The notes below the pieces were generated by a model. That model saw only the letters and a list, made by a program, of their open reading frames with translations. It was not told the origin of the DNA and ran no database searches. A stretch of 64,000 bases of DNA from Brasenia schreberi (taxonomy: Eukaryota > Streptophyta > Magnoliopsida > Nymphaeales > Cabombaceae): contig JAYKKT010000089.1 in NCBI GenBank assembly GCA_036023115.1, positions 17,664,501 to 17,728,500 of the forward strand. The letters are read 5' to 3'. Each line of letters begins with the position of its first letter. Position 1 is the stretch's first letter. Positions 9,984 to 20,478 of this stretch are shown here, one piece after another. Both the position numbers and the translations under genes were made by a program.

Positions 9984-11077
9984 AACACACCCAACTTAAG
10001 TAAAACCCTACAAAATTAAAGTATATGTATATACTTATGTATTAGGGGTTGATTAGGCCCGTGTGTGTTCAAGATCGTGCACAACTAAAAGAGTGCACGT
10101 GTGTGGGTGTGCCAAGCCACGTTATTACAAGCGAGGGGAGACTACGCTCCTTTATTACAACCCCGTATCGAATTGAATCTCAAGCAAGTATACAACTAAA
10201 GATCGAGTTAGGCACTTACTAATAGCTGGTCCGAAGATGCCTTGCTTGAGCGTTGGCTTGGCCTTCGCCTTGGGCTGCAAAAGGGAGCTCCGCGAGGTTG
10301 AACGGCAAGGGGAGGTGCTGGCCGGATGCCTTGGGAGCGCGGGAAGGGCGCCTTGAAGATGGCCGGCTGCTAAGGAGGGGCTCTTTTTGATGTGTTGGGT
10401 TAAAGGGCCTAAGGAGGGTCACTAAGGGAGTGTGGCACTAAGGGAAGCTCAAAGGAAGACCTAATGGGGCACCTAAGGTTAGCGGGTTGCTGGCCGAGTG
10501 AAGGGGCAACAGTCGGTTGGAGTGGCCGACTAGGAGGGCTTAGTGGTGGCGGGTAGTTGGGGAGCTATGGAGCGATGTAAGGTAGGGGAGCTAGCTAGGA
10601 GATGGGGCCAGGGGGTAGTGGTTGTAGTAGGTGTATTAGGATGATACGGGCAGGTTTTAGGGAGTCAGATAGGGTGGCCGAATGTGTCTAAAAGGTCTAG
10701 GTGGTGGCGGGTAGTTAGGGAGCTATGGGTTCGGCAGAGTGAGAAGGGTGGCAGCAAGTGGAAGGGATGATGTTAGGGTGATAGGGGAATGGATTAGGTG
10801 GCTGAGAGTGGAGAGGGAGTGAAGAAGTAGTAAGGCAAGATGTAGGGGACTTACCGGGTGAAGAAATGGTGGAGGGTGGAAGGGAATCCACTGGATGATG
10901 GTGGCGGTGGTGGTGGCATTCGGCTGGAAGGTAGTGGTGTAGGTGGTGGCGGGATGTGGAGCAGGTGGTGGTGGGATGTGGAGCAGGTGGAGCAGGCGGC
11001 TGAGCTTGGGGAAGTGGAGGACCCGGCTGGGAAGGTGGGGCGGCTAGATCATGAAACCCACCCCCAAGGGGGGGGGG

Positions 11078-11085
11078 TTTATATA
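11078..11085 (-). promoter_or_regulatory. TATA box of element 1 3' LTR
   Basis: TTTATATA on the plus strand (TATATAAA on the minus), next to the C-run/G-run. Same place as in the other LTRs. Confidence 0.65.
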
Positions 11086-12314
11086 GGGCTGGGTTAGGTC
11101 GGTTAGGGCTGGGTTTGGGGTAGTGGTTAGGTAGTTTAGGTAGGGTGGTATGATGATAAGGTGGGCTGGAAAGGGTAGGGCTAGATATTTTAGATACAAG
11201 TGGTTTGGGTAGGTTGTGGGCTAGGGGTGGTTTAGAGGTTTAGGGTTTAGTTAGGTGGGTTGGTTCTAGGGTGAGGTTTAGTGAGCTAGGTTAGGTGATT
11301 AGGCTAGGATTAGGCTAGGTTTAGGGTAATTAACCTAGGTTTAGGGAAGGATTAGGGAAGTGGGTTAGGTGATTAGGTTGGGATTAGGCCGGGATTAGGG
11401 AAGTGGGTTAGGTGATTAGGCTCAGATTAGGGCCGGATTAGGGTGGAAGGCTAGGATTAGGTGTTTTGGGTTAGGTTTAGGTGATGGAGCTCCCTTTGCA
11501 TGGCCCATAGACCTTAACCACATCATGTTGGTGCAGCCCTAGGTTAGGTTTTGGCTTATTACAAGCTTAAACCCACTTAATTAGGCTAACCCACATGATT
11601 AACCCCAAACTTGACACACAAGTCAAGCTTAATTACAACACACACTTGATCTTATCCACTGCCCCACTCTCTCTCATGCCCATAATCCCACGTGAAATTC
11701 AAGTGGGCCCCACCTCCATTTATGAGAAGGTGATGTGGGCCATGGATATGGATATTGGATTTGATTTTTGAATCCAAATCCAAATCCAAGTCCATACATG
11801 GGTTTGGATTGGGATCTGGATATATATGGTCCAGATCCGATCCAAACTGAACTCTGACTCCTTCGAGCTGTATTCGAAACGAACGGTTTGTGCGGGGCCT
11901 GACAACATCAGTACTCCATCTTCGTTGGGTCTTCGCCAAGCCTCTGTTTTCGCCTTCCGGAGATGACTTCAAATGACGTTTTGATGATAACAGGGTCTTG
12001 GACGTTCGAGATCCTGGGGGTGTGAATTTGATACAAGAGTTGCTGTGCCGGGCTCGACATGTGCTCCGGTTCCGGGCTCTCCTTAGCTCTCCTGGTCCTG
12101 TTTGGATTAGGCCAAGCTACTTCGGGGTTCCAAAACATGTTTTAAAAAGATTTTAAAAAGCCATATTGTATGTTTTTGAAATACAGAGTTTAAAACATAT
12201 GTACAGGGTTGTCTGGAAGGCTCCTGGGTTTCCAGACTCAAAATGGTCCCTTTGGGGCTGCTTTTACAATACCAGATGGATTTGAGAAATTCATGGGATT
12301 TCGTGGTGTTTACA

Positions 12315-12567
12315 GATGCCCCTCTTTGACCTTGTCCAAATCGATTTGGATAAGGGCAAAGATGACAAACATCCCTTTCAATGTCTCCCTAGATCTAGCC
12401 ACGAAGAATATGGGATCGTCCCAATTTTTAGCAAAAATCTCAATTTACAAACTCTGGTAGGAGGAGATATCACGCCAAAGGGTTTTGTTTTATGGAATCT
12501 GGTCCTAAATGGGATCATGTTTATGCAAGTGCCATGCGTGGAATGCAGATGACATGGGTGGGGTGCC
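12315..12567 (-). other. Element 1 3' UTR, part next to the 3' LTR, with polypurine tract
   Basis: Non-coding end of element 1. The plus strand starts GATGCCCCTCTTTG, so the minus strand has AAAGAGGGGCATC just before the LTR; the purine tract at 12319-12327 would prime plus-strand DNA synthesis. Element 2 interrupts at GTGCC (12563-12567) and the UTR continues at 30336. The uninterrupted sequence is seen in element C at 62846-63120. Confidence 0.85.
12563..12567 (+). repeat. Target-site duplication GTGCC (element 2, left)
   Basis: GTGCC immediately before TGTAAACACC; the partner is at 30336-30340. Removing element 2 restores a 3' UTR matching that of element C around 63085. Confidence 0.95.
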
Positions 12568-13053
12568 TGTAAACACCCCGAAATCCCACGAATTTCTCAA
12601 ACCCATCTGGTTTTGCAAAACCAGCCCCAAAGGGCTATTTTGAGTCTGGAAACCCAGGAGCCTTCCAAACAACCTTATACATATGTTTTAAACTTTGTAT
12701 TTCAAAAACATACAATATGGCTTTTAAAACCTTTATAAAACATGTTTTTGGAACCCCGAAGCAGCTTGGCCTAATCCAGACAGGACCAGGAGAGCTAAGA
12801 AGAGCCTAGAACCGGAGCACATGTCAAGCCCAGCACAGCAACTCTTGTATCAAATTCATACCCCCAGGATCTCGAACGTCCAAGACCCTGTTATCATCGA
12901 AACCTTGTTTGAAGTCATCTCCGGAAGGCGAAAACAGAGGCGGACGATCATGTTGGCGAAGACCCAACGCAGACGGAGCACTGATGTTGTCAGGCCCCGC
13001 ACAAACCGTTCGTTTCGAATACAGCTCGAAGGAGTCAGAGTTCAGTTTGGATT

Positions 13054-13080
13054 GGATCTGGACCATATATATCCAGATCC
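13054..13080 (+). repeat. 9-bp inverted repeat in U3 (element 2 5' LTR)
   Basis: GGATCTGGA and TCCAGATCC are exact inverted arms around a 9-nt CCATATATA centre. The pattern recurs in the U3 of the other LTRs, with small changes in some. It could be a protein-binding palindrome; this is inferred. Confidence 0.55.
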
Positions 13081-13429
13081 CAATCCAAACCCATGTATGG
13101 ACTTGGACTTGGATTTGGATTCAAAAATCCAATCCAATATCCATATCCATGGCCCACATCACCTTCTCATAAATGGAGGTGGGGCCCACTTGAAATTCAC
13201 GTGGGATTATGGGCATGAGAGAGAGTGGGGGGGGTGGATAAGATCAAGTGTGGTTGTAATTAAGCTTGACTTGTGTGTCAAGTTTGGGGTTAATCATGTG
13301 GGTTAGCCTAATTGAGTGGGTTTAAGCTTGTAATTAGCCAAAACCTAACCTAGGGCTGCACCAACATGATGTGGTTAAAGTCTATGGGCCATAAAAAGGG
13401 AGCTCCTTCACCTGAACCTAACCCAAAAT

Positions 13430-13790
13430 ACCTAATCCTAGCCTTCCACCCTAATCCGCCCCTAATCTGAACCTAATCACCTAACCTACTTCCCTAATCC
13501 TGGCCTAATCCCAACCTAATCACCTAACCCACTTCCCTAATCCTTCCCTAAATCTAGGTTAAATTCCCTAAACCTAGCCTAATCCTAGCCTAATCACCTA
13601 ACCTAGCTCACTAAACCTCACCCTAGAACCCACCCACCTAACCAAACCCTAAACCCCTAAACCACCCCTAGCCCACAACCTACCCAAACCACTTGTATCT
13701 AAAATATCTGGCCCTACCCTTTCCAGCCCACCTTATCATCATACCACCCTACCTAAACCACCTAACCACTACCCCAAACCCAGCCCTAAC
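13430..13790 (+). repeat. Telomere-like degenerate CCTAATC/CCTAACC stretch with telo-box
   Basis: About 360 bp almost without G on the plus strand, built from CCTAATC, CCTAACC and CCTAGCC motifs. It includes AAACCCTAA at 13644-13652, the plant telo-box known from promoters of translation-related genes. It lies just upstream of the TATA box. The same stretch occurs in every full LTR here. Confidence 0.7.
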
Positions 13791-13805
13791 CGACCTACCC
13801 AGCCC

Positions 13806-13813
13806 TATATAAA
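13806..13813 (+). promoter_or_regulatory. TATA box of element 2 5' LTR
   Basis: TATATAAA followed by a C-run and a G-run. Conserved in position and sequence with 5154, 28061 and 49660. Confidence 0.7.
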
Positions 13814-14524
13814 CCCCCCCCCCTTGGGGGGTTTCATCACCAAGCCGCCTCACCCATCCCAACCGGGTCCTCCACTTCCCCAAGCTCAGCCGCCTGCTCC
13901 ACTTGCTCCACCTGCTCCACATCCCACCACCACCTGCACCGCCACCTACACCACCACCTTCCAACCGAACGCCACCGCCTGCACAACTCCTTTCCAGCCG
14001 AGCGCCACCCTCTTCTTCACCCGGTAAACCCCCTACATCCTATCTTGCCACCTCTTCACTCCCTCTCCTCTCTAAACCACCTAATCTACTCCCCTACCAC
14101 CCTAACATCAGCCCTTCCACTCACCGCCACCCTTCTCACTCAACCGAACCCATAGCTCCCTAGCAGCCCGCCACCACCAAACTCCCTTAGTCGGCCACTC
14201 ACTTCCCTTACATCACTCCCTTAGTCGGCCACCCCAACCGACTGTTGCCCCTTCATTCGGCCAGCCATCCGCCAGCCATCACCCTCTCCTTGTTAGCTCA
14301 TTCCCTTAGTGCCATATTCCCTTAGTGACCTTACTTAGGTCCTTTAACCCAACACACCAAAAACAGCCCATCTCTAGTGGCCGGCCACCTTCAAGGCGCC
14401 TCTTCCGTGCACCAAGGACACTCGGCCACCTCCTCTTGCCGTTCAACCTCGCGGAGCTCCCTTTTGCAGCCCAAGGTGAAGGCCAAGCCCACGCTCAAGC
14501 AAGGCATCTACGGACCAGCTACTA

Positions 14525-14737
14525 GTAAGTGCCTAACTCGGTTTTCAGTTGTATACTTGCTTGAGATTCAATTCGATACGGGGTTGTAGTAACGGAGCAT
14601 AGTCTCCCCCCGCTTGTAATAACGTGGCTTGGCACACCCACACACGTGCAGTCTCTTAGTTGTGCACGATTTTGAACACACACGGGCCTAATCAGCCCCT
14701 AATACATAAGTATATACATATACTTTCATTTTTGTAG
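14525..14737 (+). other. Candidate leader intron in element 2 5' LTR
   Basis: Donor GTAAGT at 14525; acceptor tract TTTCATTTTTGTAG ending at 14737; CTAAT branch-like motifs in between; 213 nt. Exon edges would be GCTACTA and GGTTTTGC. Inferred from motif conservation only. Confidence 0.4.
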
Positions 14738-14760
14738 GGTTTTGCTTAAGTTGGGTGTGC

Positions 14761-15400
14761 TGTCTTTCAATTCAAGCACTCTCACACACATTGAGCCTTC
14801 GCTCTTATTTGAAAGACCCAAGTAAGGGCCGACCTATACTATTTGGGTTTCATTTCATGTCGTGTGTGTAAGTCTTTCAATTCATGTCGTGTGTGTAAGT
14901 CTTTCAATTCAAGCACTCTCACACACATTGAGCTTTCTCTCTTATTTGAAAGACCCAAGTAAGGGCCGACCTATACTATTTGGGTTTCATTTCATGTCGT
15001 GTGTGTAAGTCTTTCAATTCAAGCACTCTCACACACATTGAGCTTTCGCTCTTATTTGAAAGACCCAAGTAAGGGCCGACCTATACTATTTGGGTTTCAT
15101 TTCATGTTGTGTGTGTAAGTCTTTCAATTCAAGCACTCTCACACACATTGAGCTTTCGCTCTTATTTGAAAGACCCAAGGGCCCACCTATACTATTTGGG
15201 TTTCATTTCATGTCGTGTGTGTAAGTCTTTCAATTCAAGCACTCTCACACACATTGAGCTTTCGCTCTTATTTGAAAGACCCAAGTAAGGGCCGACCTAT
15301 ACTGTTTGGGTTTCATTTCATGTCGTGTGTGTAAGTCTTTCAATTCAAGCACGCACCCACATTGAGCCTTCGCTCTTATTTGCAAGACCCGAGTAAGGGC
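14761..15400 (+). repeat. Tandem array in element 2 5' LTR
   Basis: Unit starts at 14761, 14872 (partial), 14899, 15009, 15119, 15225 and 15335, period about 110 bp. Most units carry GTAAGT and the 9-bp inverted arms GTCTTTCAA/TTGAAAGAC. The last unit is a variant leading into U5. Confidence 0.93.
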
Positions 15401-16010
15401 TCATATACATACTCTATATACATATCTCCCTTCGGCATTTATATTTCGAGTCATTTCCCTTCGGTCATTTCCCTTCGATTCTTTCCCTTCGGTATTGTCT
15501 TTACATTTCGGGTTTTCCCTTTGGAGTAGCGTGAGTTTGCATTGCATCTACGCCATACCACGAGGTAGGACGCATATTGCATCAAAGCAAGCCCCACTCG
15601 AATTCGCCCATGTAGTGGAGGGTTCATAACACACAAACTAGGTGGCCGAAAAGGGATAAAAGGAAAGACTTAGGCACGTGCAAATCCACGTGATCTAAAA
15701 TATGCAACCGCATCTAAAAGACCCGAATTAGACACCTCGAACCGCTTCGTAGACTTTCTATCCCAAAAACTCGATTTTTGCAAAGCGTATAGACTGACCC
15801 TTGCGCATCGATGCAAGAAGGTCTGCGACGACAAGAGCTCACTTGCTCACAGTCGCCACGATTAGAAGTCAGTTTTACATCTTCGCTAGCTTAGGTAAGC
15901 TAGCTGGCACGCCCTGTTTGCATAAATAGGCCTTAGACGCACGAGAGGATCCACTCCAAGCCCAGAAAAGGCAGGGGAGGCGTGGGGATTTTTCGCGCAT
16001 CTACAGGGAT

Positions 16011-16028
16011 TGGCTTGCCCGGTGGGAT
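16011..16028 (+). promoter_or_regulatory. Primer-binding site of element 2 (variant)
   Basis: TGGCTTGCCCGGTGGGAT, five bases after the LTR. It differs from the site in elements A and B at three positions, including two inside the first ten bases, so tRNA pairing may be weakened. Confidence 0.78.
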
Positions 16029-16147
16029 GTGAGCCTTTCAAAGAACGAGTTTTAAAGTAGAAGTCTTGCGAAAATTTTGCAAAAAGGTGTCATTTTAACT
16101 TGTTTTCTTTGCTTGTACTTAGGACATTTTGAAAAAGCTTGAAAAGC

Positions 16148-17049
16148 ATGTCAAAATCCAATCCAAGTGAAGTGTCGAGCCAAGGCTCATGTGCATCAAG
16201 TTCTCACTCTAGGAGGATTTTCAAAAACAAAATAAAACTAGATGAGATCGAGGACTTGAGAAGGGAGTTTGAGGCCAAAATCGATGCTCTCAGCCAAGAG
16301 GCTGAAGTAGGCGATTCATGTTCATCAAACGGTGAACAAAGGCCTAAGAAAAAATCTGAAAAACCTCGCAAGCACAAAGAGGCCTCCGTAATGGAAGGCA
16401 ACCAATACCACGAGTCCTTCACACAAAAGGACCGTAAAGCCCTACAACAGTTGCTAAAAGGGCAGAATAAAGAGAAAAGAAACTACGCCCTGTCTGATTT
16501 CCTTCCTATGGATTACGAAACAGACAGTGACGATGAAATACCGAACTTCCATCGGTATGATGGCATGGGAGACCCTAGGTCTCACTTGCAGCTTTTCTCA
16601 CGTCGAGCCTATAAGAAGAAAAAGGACTCGATGAAATGGGTGTATTGGTTCCCTTTATCCCTTAAAGGCACAGTTGCCAAATGGTTGGCTTCCTACGACT
16701 TAAGCCAGTTCGCTACTTTTGAAGAGTTAGCGAACTGCTTCATGCAAAGATTTGCACACAACGTAGAAGTCACGCCAACCCTGAATACCTTAAGGGATAC
16801 AAAGCAAGGCATGAATGAAGACGTGCATGCCTTCATTATAAGATGGAGGTCGCTTTTGGGCCAAGTGCGGGAGCCCATATCCGAAGGATGCGCAGTAATG
16901 CTCATCCTGGATAACTTTAAAAGCAAGTTAAAAACCCTTCTCTCGCTCCATGAGATCTCAACTTTCCATAAGTTGATCAAAAAGCCTCCCTTTTCGAAAC
17001 CAACTTGCGAAAAGGGACATACGATCACTTATGGAAAGGAAGTGTCGTT
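16148..17049 (+). pseudogene. gag N-terminal part (element 2), cut by LTR S2
   Basis: I start at ATG 16148 (MSKSNPSEV), not at an upstream in-frame TTG. The ~300 codons cover a Ser-rich N-terminus, a Glu/Lys helix (residues ~20-50), a Lys-rich stretch, an acidic SDDEIPNFHRYDGMGDPR segment and the retrotransposon gag domain with FPLSLKGTVAKWLAS. Near 16980 a small indel shifts the frame, and at 17050 the reverse-oriented LTR S2 begins. The frame stays open into the LTR to 17296, but that tail is LTR sequence read through, not part of gag. The zinc-knuckle part of gag is missing from this element. Confidence 0.87.
17045..17049 (+). repeat. Possible left target-site duplication TCGTT (LTR S2)
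   Basis: TCGTT precedes the TGTAGACG end of S2; the intact gag of element B has CCGTT here. The right partner is lost in the deletion at about 20458-20478. Confidence 0.5.
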
Positions 17050-20000
17050 TGTAGACGCACAAAAAATCCCCGCTTCTCACCCTTTCAGGGCTTGGAGTGG
17101 ATCCTCTTGTGCGTCTAAGGCCTATTTATGCAAACAGGGCGTGCCAGCTAGCTTACCTAAGCTAGCGAAGATATATTTAAAACTGACTTCTAATTGTGGC
17201 GACTGTGAGCAAGTGAGCTCTTGTCGTCGCAGACCTTCTTGCACCGATGCGCAAGGGTCAGTCTGTACGCTTTGCAAAAATCGAGTTTTGGGATAGAAAG
17301 TCTATGAAGCGGTTCGAGGTGTCTAATTCGGGTCTTTTAGATGCGGTTGCATATTTTAGATCACGTGGATTTGCACGTGCCTAAGTCTTTCCTTTTATCC
17401 CTTTTCGGGCCACCTAGTTTGTGTGTTATGAACACTCCACTACATGGGCGAATTCGAGCGGGGCTTGCTTTGATGCAATATGCGTCCTACCTCGTGGTAT
17501 GGCGTAGATGCAATGCAAACTCACGCTACTCCAAAGGGAAAACCCGAATGTAAAGACTATACTGAAGAAAATAACCGAAGGGAAATGACTTGAAATATAA
17601 ATGCCGAAGGGAGATATGTATATAGAGTATGTATATGAGCCCTTACTCGGGTCTTGCAAATAAGAGCGAAGGCTCAATGTGGGTGCGTGCTTGAATGGAA
17701 AGACTTACACACACGACATGAAATTAAACCCAAATATAAATTGCAGTATGGCCTTGACTAAGGTCTTGGGAGTAAGAGCGAAAGCTCAATGTGTGTCAGA
17801 GTGCTTGAATTGAAGTACTACGCACACGACATGAAATTAAACCCAAATATAAATTGCAGTATGGCCTTGACTAAGGTCTTGGGAGTAAGAGCGAAAGCTC
17901 AATGTGTGTGAGAGTGCTTGAATTGAAAGACTTACACACACGACATGAAATTAAACCCAAATATAAATTGCAGTATGGCCTTGACTAAGGTCTTGGGAGT
18001 AAGAGCGAAAGCTCAATGTGTGTGAGAGTGCTTGAATTGAAAGACTTACACACACGACATGAAATTAAACCCAAATATTACTGCAATAGGCCTTGACTAA
18101 GGTCTTGAGAGTAAGAGCAAAGGCTCAATGTCTGTGAGAGTGCTTGAATTGAAAGACTTACACACACGACATGAAATGAAACCCAAATAGTATAGGTCGG
18201 CCCTTACTTGGGTCTTTCAAATAAGAGCGAAAGCTCAATGTGTGTGAGAGTGCTTGAATTGAAAGACAACACACCCAACTTAAGCAAAACCCTACAAAAT
18301 CAAAGTATATATATATATATTTATGTATTAGGGGCTGATTAGGCCCGTGTGTGTTCAAAATCGTGCACAACTAAGAGAGTGCACGTGTGTGTGTGTGCCA
18401 AGCCACGTTATTACAAGCGGGGGGAGACTATGCTCCGTTATTACAACCCCGTATCAAATTGAATCTCAAGCAAGTAGGCCCGTGTGTGTTCAAAATTGTG
18501 CACAACTAAGAGAGTGCACGTGTGTGGGTGTGCCAAGCCACGTTATTACAAGCGGAGAGAGACTATGCTCCGTTATTACAACCCCGTATCAAATTTAATC
18601 TCAAGCAAGTATACAACTAAAGACCGAGTTAGGCACTTACTAGTAGCTGGTCCGTAGAGGCCTTGCTTGAGCGGGGGCTTGGCCTTCGCCTTGGGCTGCA
18701 AAAGGGAGCTCCGTGAGGTTGAGCGACAAGGGGTGCTGGCCGGCTGCAAATGGGGCGCGGGAGAGGCGCCTTGAAGGTGGCCGGATGCTAGGGATGGTGT
18801 CGCCTTGACGTGTGAGATTAAAGGGGCTGGGCAAGGTGAGTATATAGGGGTCACTAGGAGAGGATATAGTGTTAGGGAGTATGGCCCTAAGGGGAGCCTA
18901 AGGGAAGATCGAATGGGACACCTTGGGGAAAAGAGGTGGCTGGCCGAATGGAAGGGATAGTCAGTTGGAGTGACTGACTAGGGGAATTTGGTGGTGGCAG
19001 GCTGCTAGGATGGCTAGGGGTGGAGTATGGGAAGGAAGCTAGCTAGGTGGTAGTGGGTGTAGTGGGTGTGAGGGAGTGCTATGGGCAGGTCTTAGGAAGT
19101 CGGATAGGGTGGCCGGGTGTAGCTAGGGTGGTTAGGTAGTGGCGGGTAGTTAGGGTGACTAAGGCTTGGCCGAGTGGGAGTGGTGGCGGCAAGTGGAAGG
19201 TCTGGTGTTAGGGGGATATGGGAGTGGATTAGGTGGTTGAGAATGGAGAGGGAGTGAAGAGGGAGTAAGGTGGAAGGTAGGGCACTTACCGAGTGAAGAG
19301 AGGGTGGCGCTCGGTTGGAAGGAAGCTGGGCAGGCGGTGATGTTCGGCTGGGAGGTGGTGGTGTAGGTGGCGGTGCAGGTGGTGGTGGGATGGAGAGCAG
19401 GTGGTGGAGCAGGTGGAGCAGGTGGGAAAGTGGAGGAAGGAGAGGACCCGGCTGGGCTTGGGGAAGGCTTCTAGATAGGAAAACCCGCCCCCAAGGGGGG
19501 GGGTTTATATAGGGATGGGTAGGTCAGTTAGGGCTGGGTTTGGGGTAGTGGTTAGGTGGTTTAGGTAGGGTGGTATGAAGATAAGGTGGGCTGGAAAGGG
19601 TAGGGCCAGATATTTTAAATACAAGTGGTTTGGGTAGGTTGTGGGCTAGGGGTGGTTTAGGGGTTTAGGGTTTGGTTAGGTGGGTGGGTTCTAGGGTGAG
19701 GTTTAGTGAACTAGGTTAGGTGATTAGGCTACGATTAGGCTAGGTTTAGGAAAATTAACCTAGGTTTAGGGAAGGATTAGGGAAGTGGGTTAGGTGATTA
19801 GGTTGGGATTAGGGAAGTGGGTTAGGTGATTAGGCTCAGATTAGGGGCAGATTAGGGTGGAAGGCTAGGATTAGGTATTTTGGGTTAGGTTTAGGTGAAG
19901 GAGCTCCCTTTGCATGGCCCATGGACCTTAACCACATCATGTTGGTGCAGCCCTAGGTTAGGTTTTGGCTAATTACAAGCTTAAACCCACTCAATTAGAC

Positions 20001-20458
20001 TAACCCACATGACTAACCCCAAACTTGACACACAAGTCAAGATTAATTACAACACACTTGATCTTATCCATCCCCACTCTCTCTCATGCCCATAATCCCA
20101 CGTGAATTTCAAGTGGGCCCCACTCCATTTATGAGAAGGTGATGTGGGCCATGGATATGGATATTGGATTGGATTTTTGAATCCAAATCCAAATCCAAGT
20201 CCATACATGGGTTTCGATTGGGATCTGGATATATATGGTCCAGATCCAATCCAAACTGAACTCTGACTCCTTCGAGCTGTATTCGAAACGAACAGTTTGT
20301 GCGGGGTCTGACAGCATCAGCACTCCGTCTGCGTTGGGTCTTCGCCAACATGATCGTCCCCCTCCGTTTCTGCCTTCCGGAGATGACTTCAAATGACATT
20401 TTGATAATAACAGGGTCTTGGACATTCGAGATCCTGGGGGTATGGATTTGATACGAGA
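17050..20458 (-). repeat. LTR S2: reverse-oriented LTR in element 2 gag, truncated
   Basis: Starts with TGTAGACGCAC and carries U5, tandem array (17637-18267), C-rich leader, TATA (19504-19511 as TTTATATA) and U3. It stops in U3 after GATACGAG, about 330 bp before the expected TTTACA end. A partial duplication at about 18470-18600 repeats the CCCGTGTGTGTTCAAAAT...CCCCGTATC segment. With no internal sequence left it behaves as a solo LTR that lost its outer U3 edge, along with about 0.6 kb of gag. Confidence 0.88.
17637..18267 (-). repeat. Tandem array in LTR S2
   Basis: Reverse-oriented units of ~110 bp. Unlike the other arrays, most are the variant type with CTTGGGAGTAAGAGCGAAAG and ATATAAATTGCAGTATGGCC; only the last unit near 18200 is the common type. 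Confidence 0.9.
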
Positions 20459-20478
20459 TCCGGAAGGACCTCCTCTAG
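20459..20478. other. Filler at the S2/gag deletion junction
   Basis: Twenty bases that match neither the LTR nor the gag segment expected here. AGATCCGGAAGGA at 20456-20468 is an exact copy of 20573-20585, about 117 bp downstream. This suggests templated filler during break repair (inference). Confidence 0.6.

Larger units (their letters stand above)
8776..12314 (-). repeat. Element 1 3' LTR
   Basis: About 3.54 kb on the minus strand. The U5 end at 8776 reads TGTATAGACGCGCG on the plus strand, a TA insertion relative to TGTAGACGCGCG; the other end is GTGTTTACA at 12314. It contains the tandem array (9375-9983), C-rich leader, TATA box (11078-11085), telomere-like stretch and U3 palindrome. 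It is directly preceded, in element orientation, by the polypurine tract at 12319-12327. Confidence 0.92.
12568..16005 (+). repeat. Element 2 5' LTR
   Basis: 3,438 bp from TGTAAACACC to CATCTACA. Contains the U3 inverted repeat 13054-13080, telo-box 13644-13652, TATA 13806-13813, candidate intron 14525-14737, tandem array 14761-15400 and hairpin plus decamer 15885-15914. The array differs from that of the 3' LTR by a short partial unit at 14872-14898 and a small deletion near 15180. Confidence 0.94.

Noticed and set aside
8776..12314. Foldback DNA transposon, because TGTAGACGCGCG and its complement occur in both orientations
   Set aside because: The inverted ends belong to LTRs of opposite orientation. 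Each LTR runs TGTAAACACC to TCTACA with primer sites and polypurine tracts in the expected places.
12821..13306. 161-codon ORF in U3, repeated at 27076-27561 and in other LTRs
   Set aside because: It lies upstream of the LTR TATA box, overlaps another open frame, and follows inverted GGATTT repeats. Its copies agree only because the DNA is conserved. No domain recognised.
13824..14163. Pro-rich ORFs just downstream of the TATA box (also near 5171, 28078, 49677, 54127 and in reverse LTRs)
   Set aside because: They start at TTG or internal codons, shift frame between copies, and reflect C-rich DNA read in several frames. No consistent protein.
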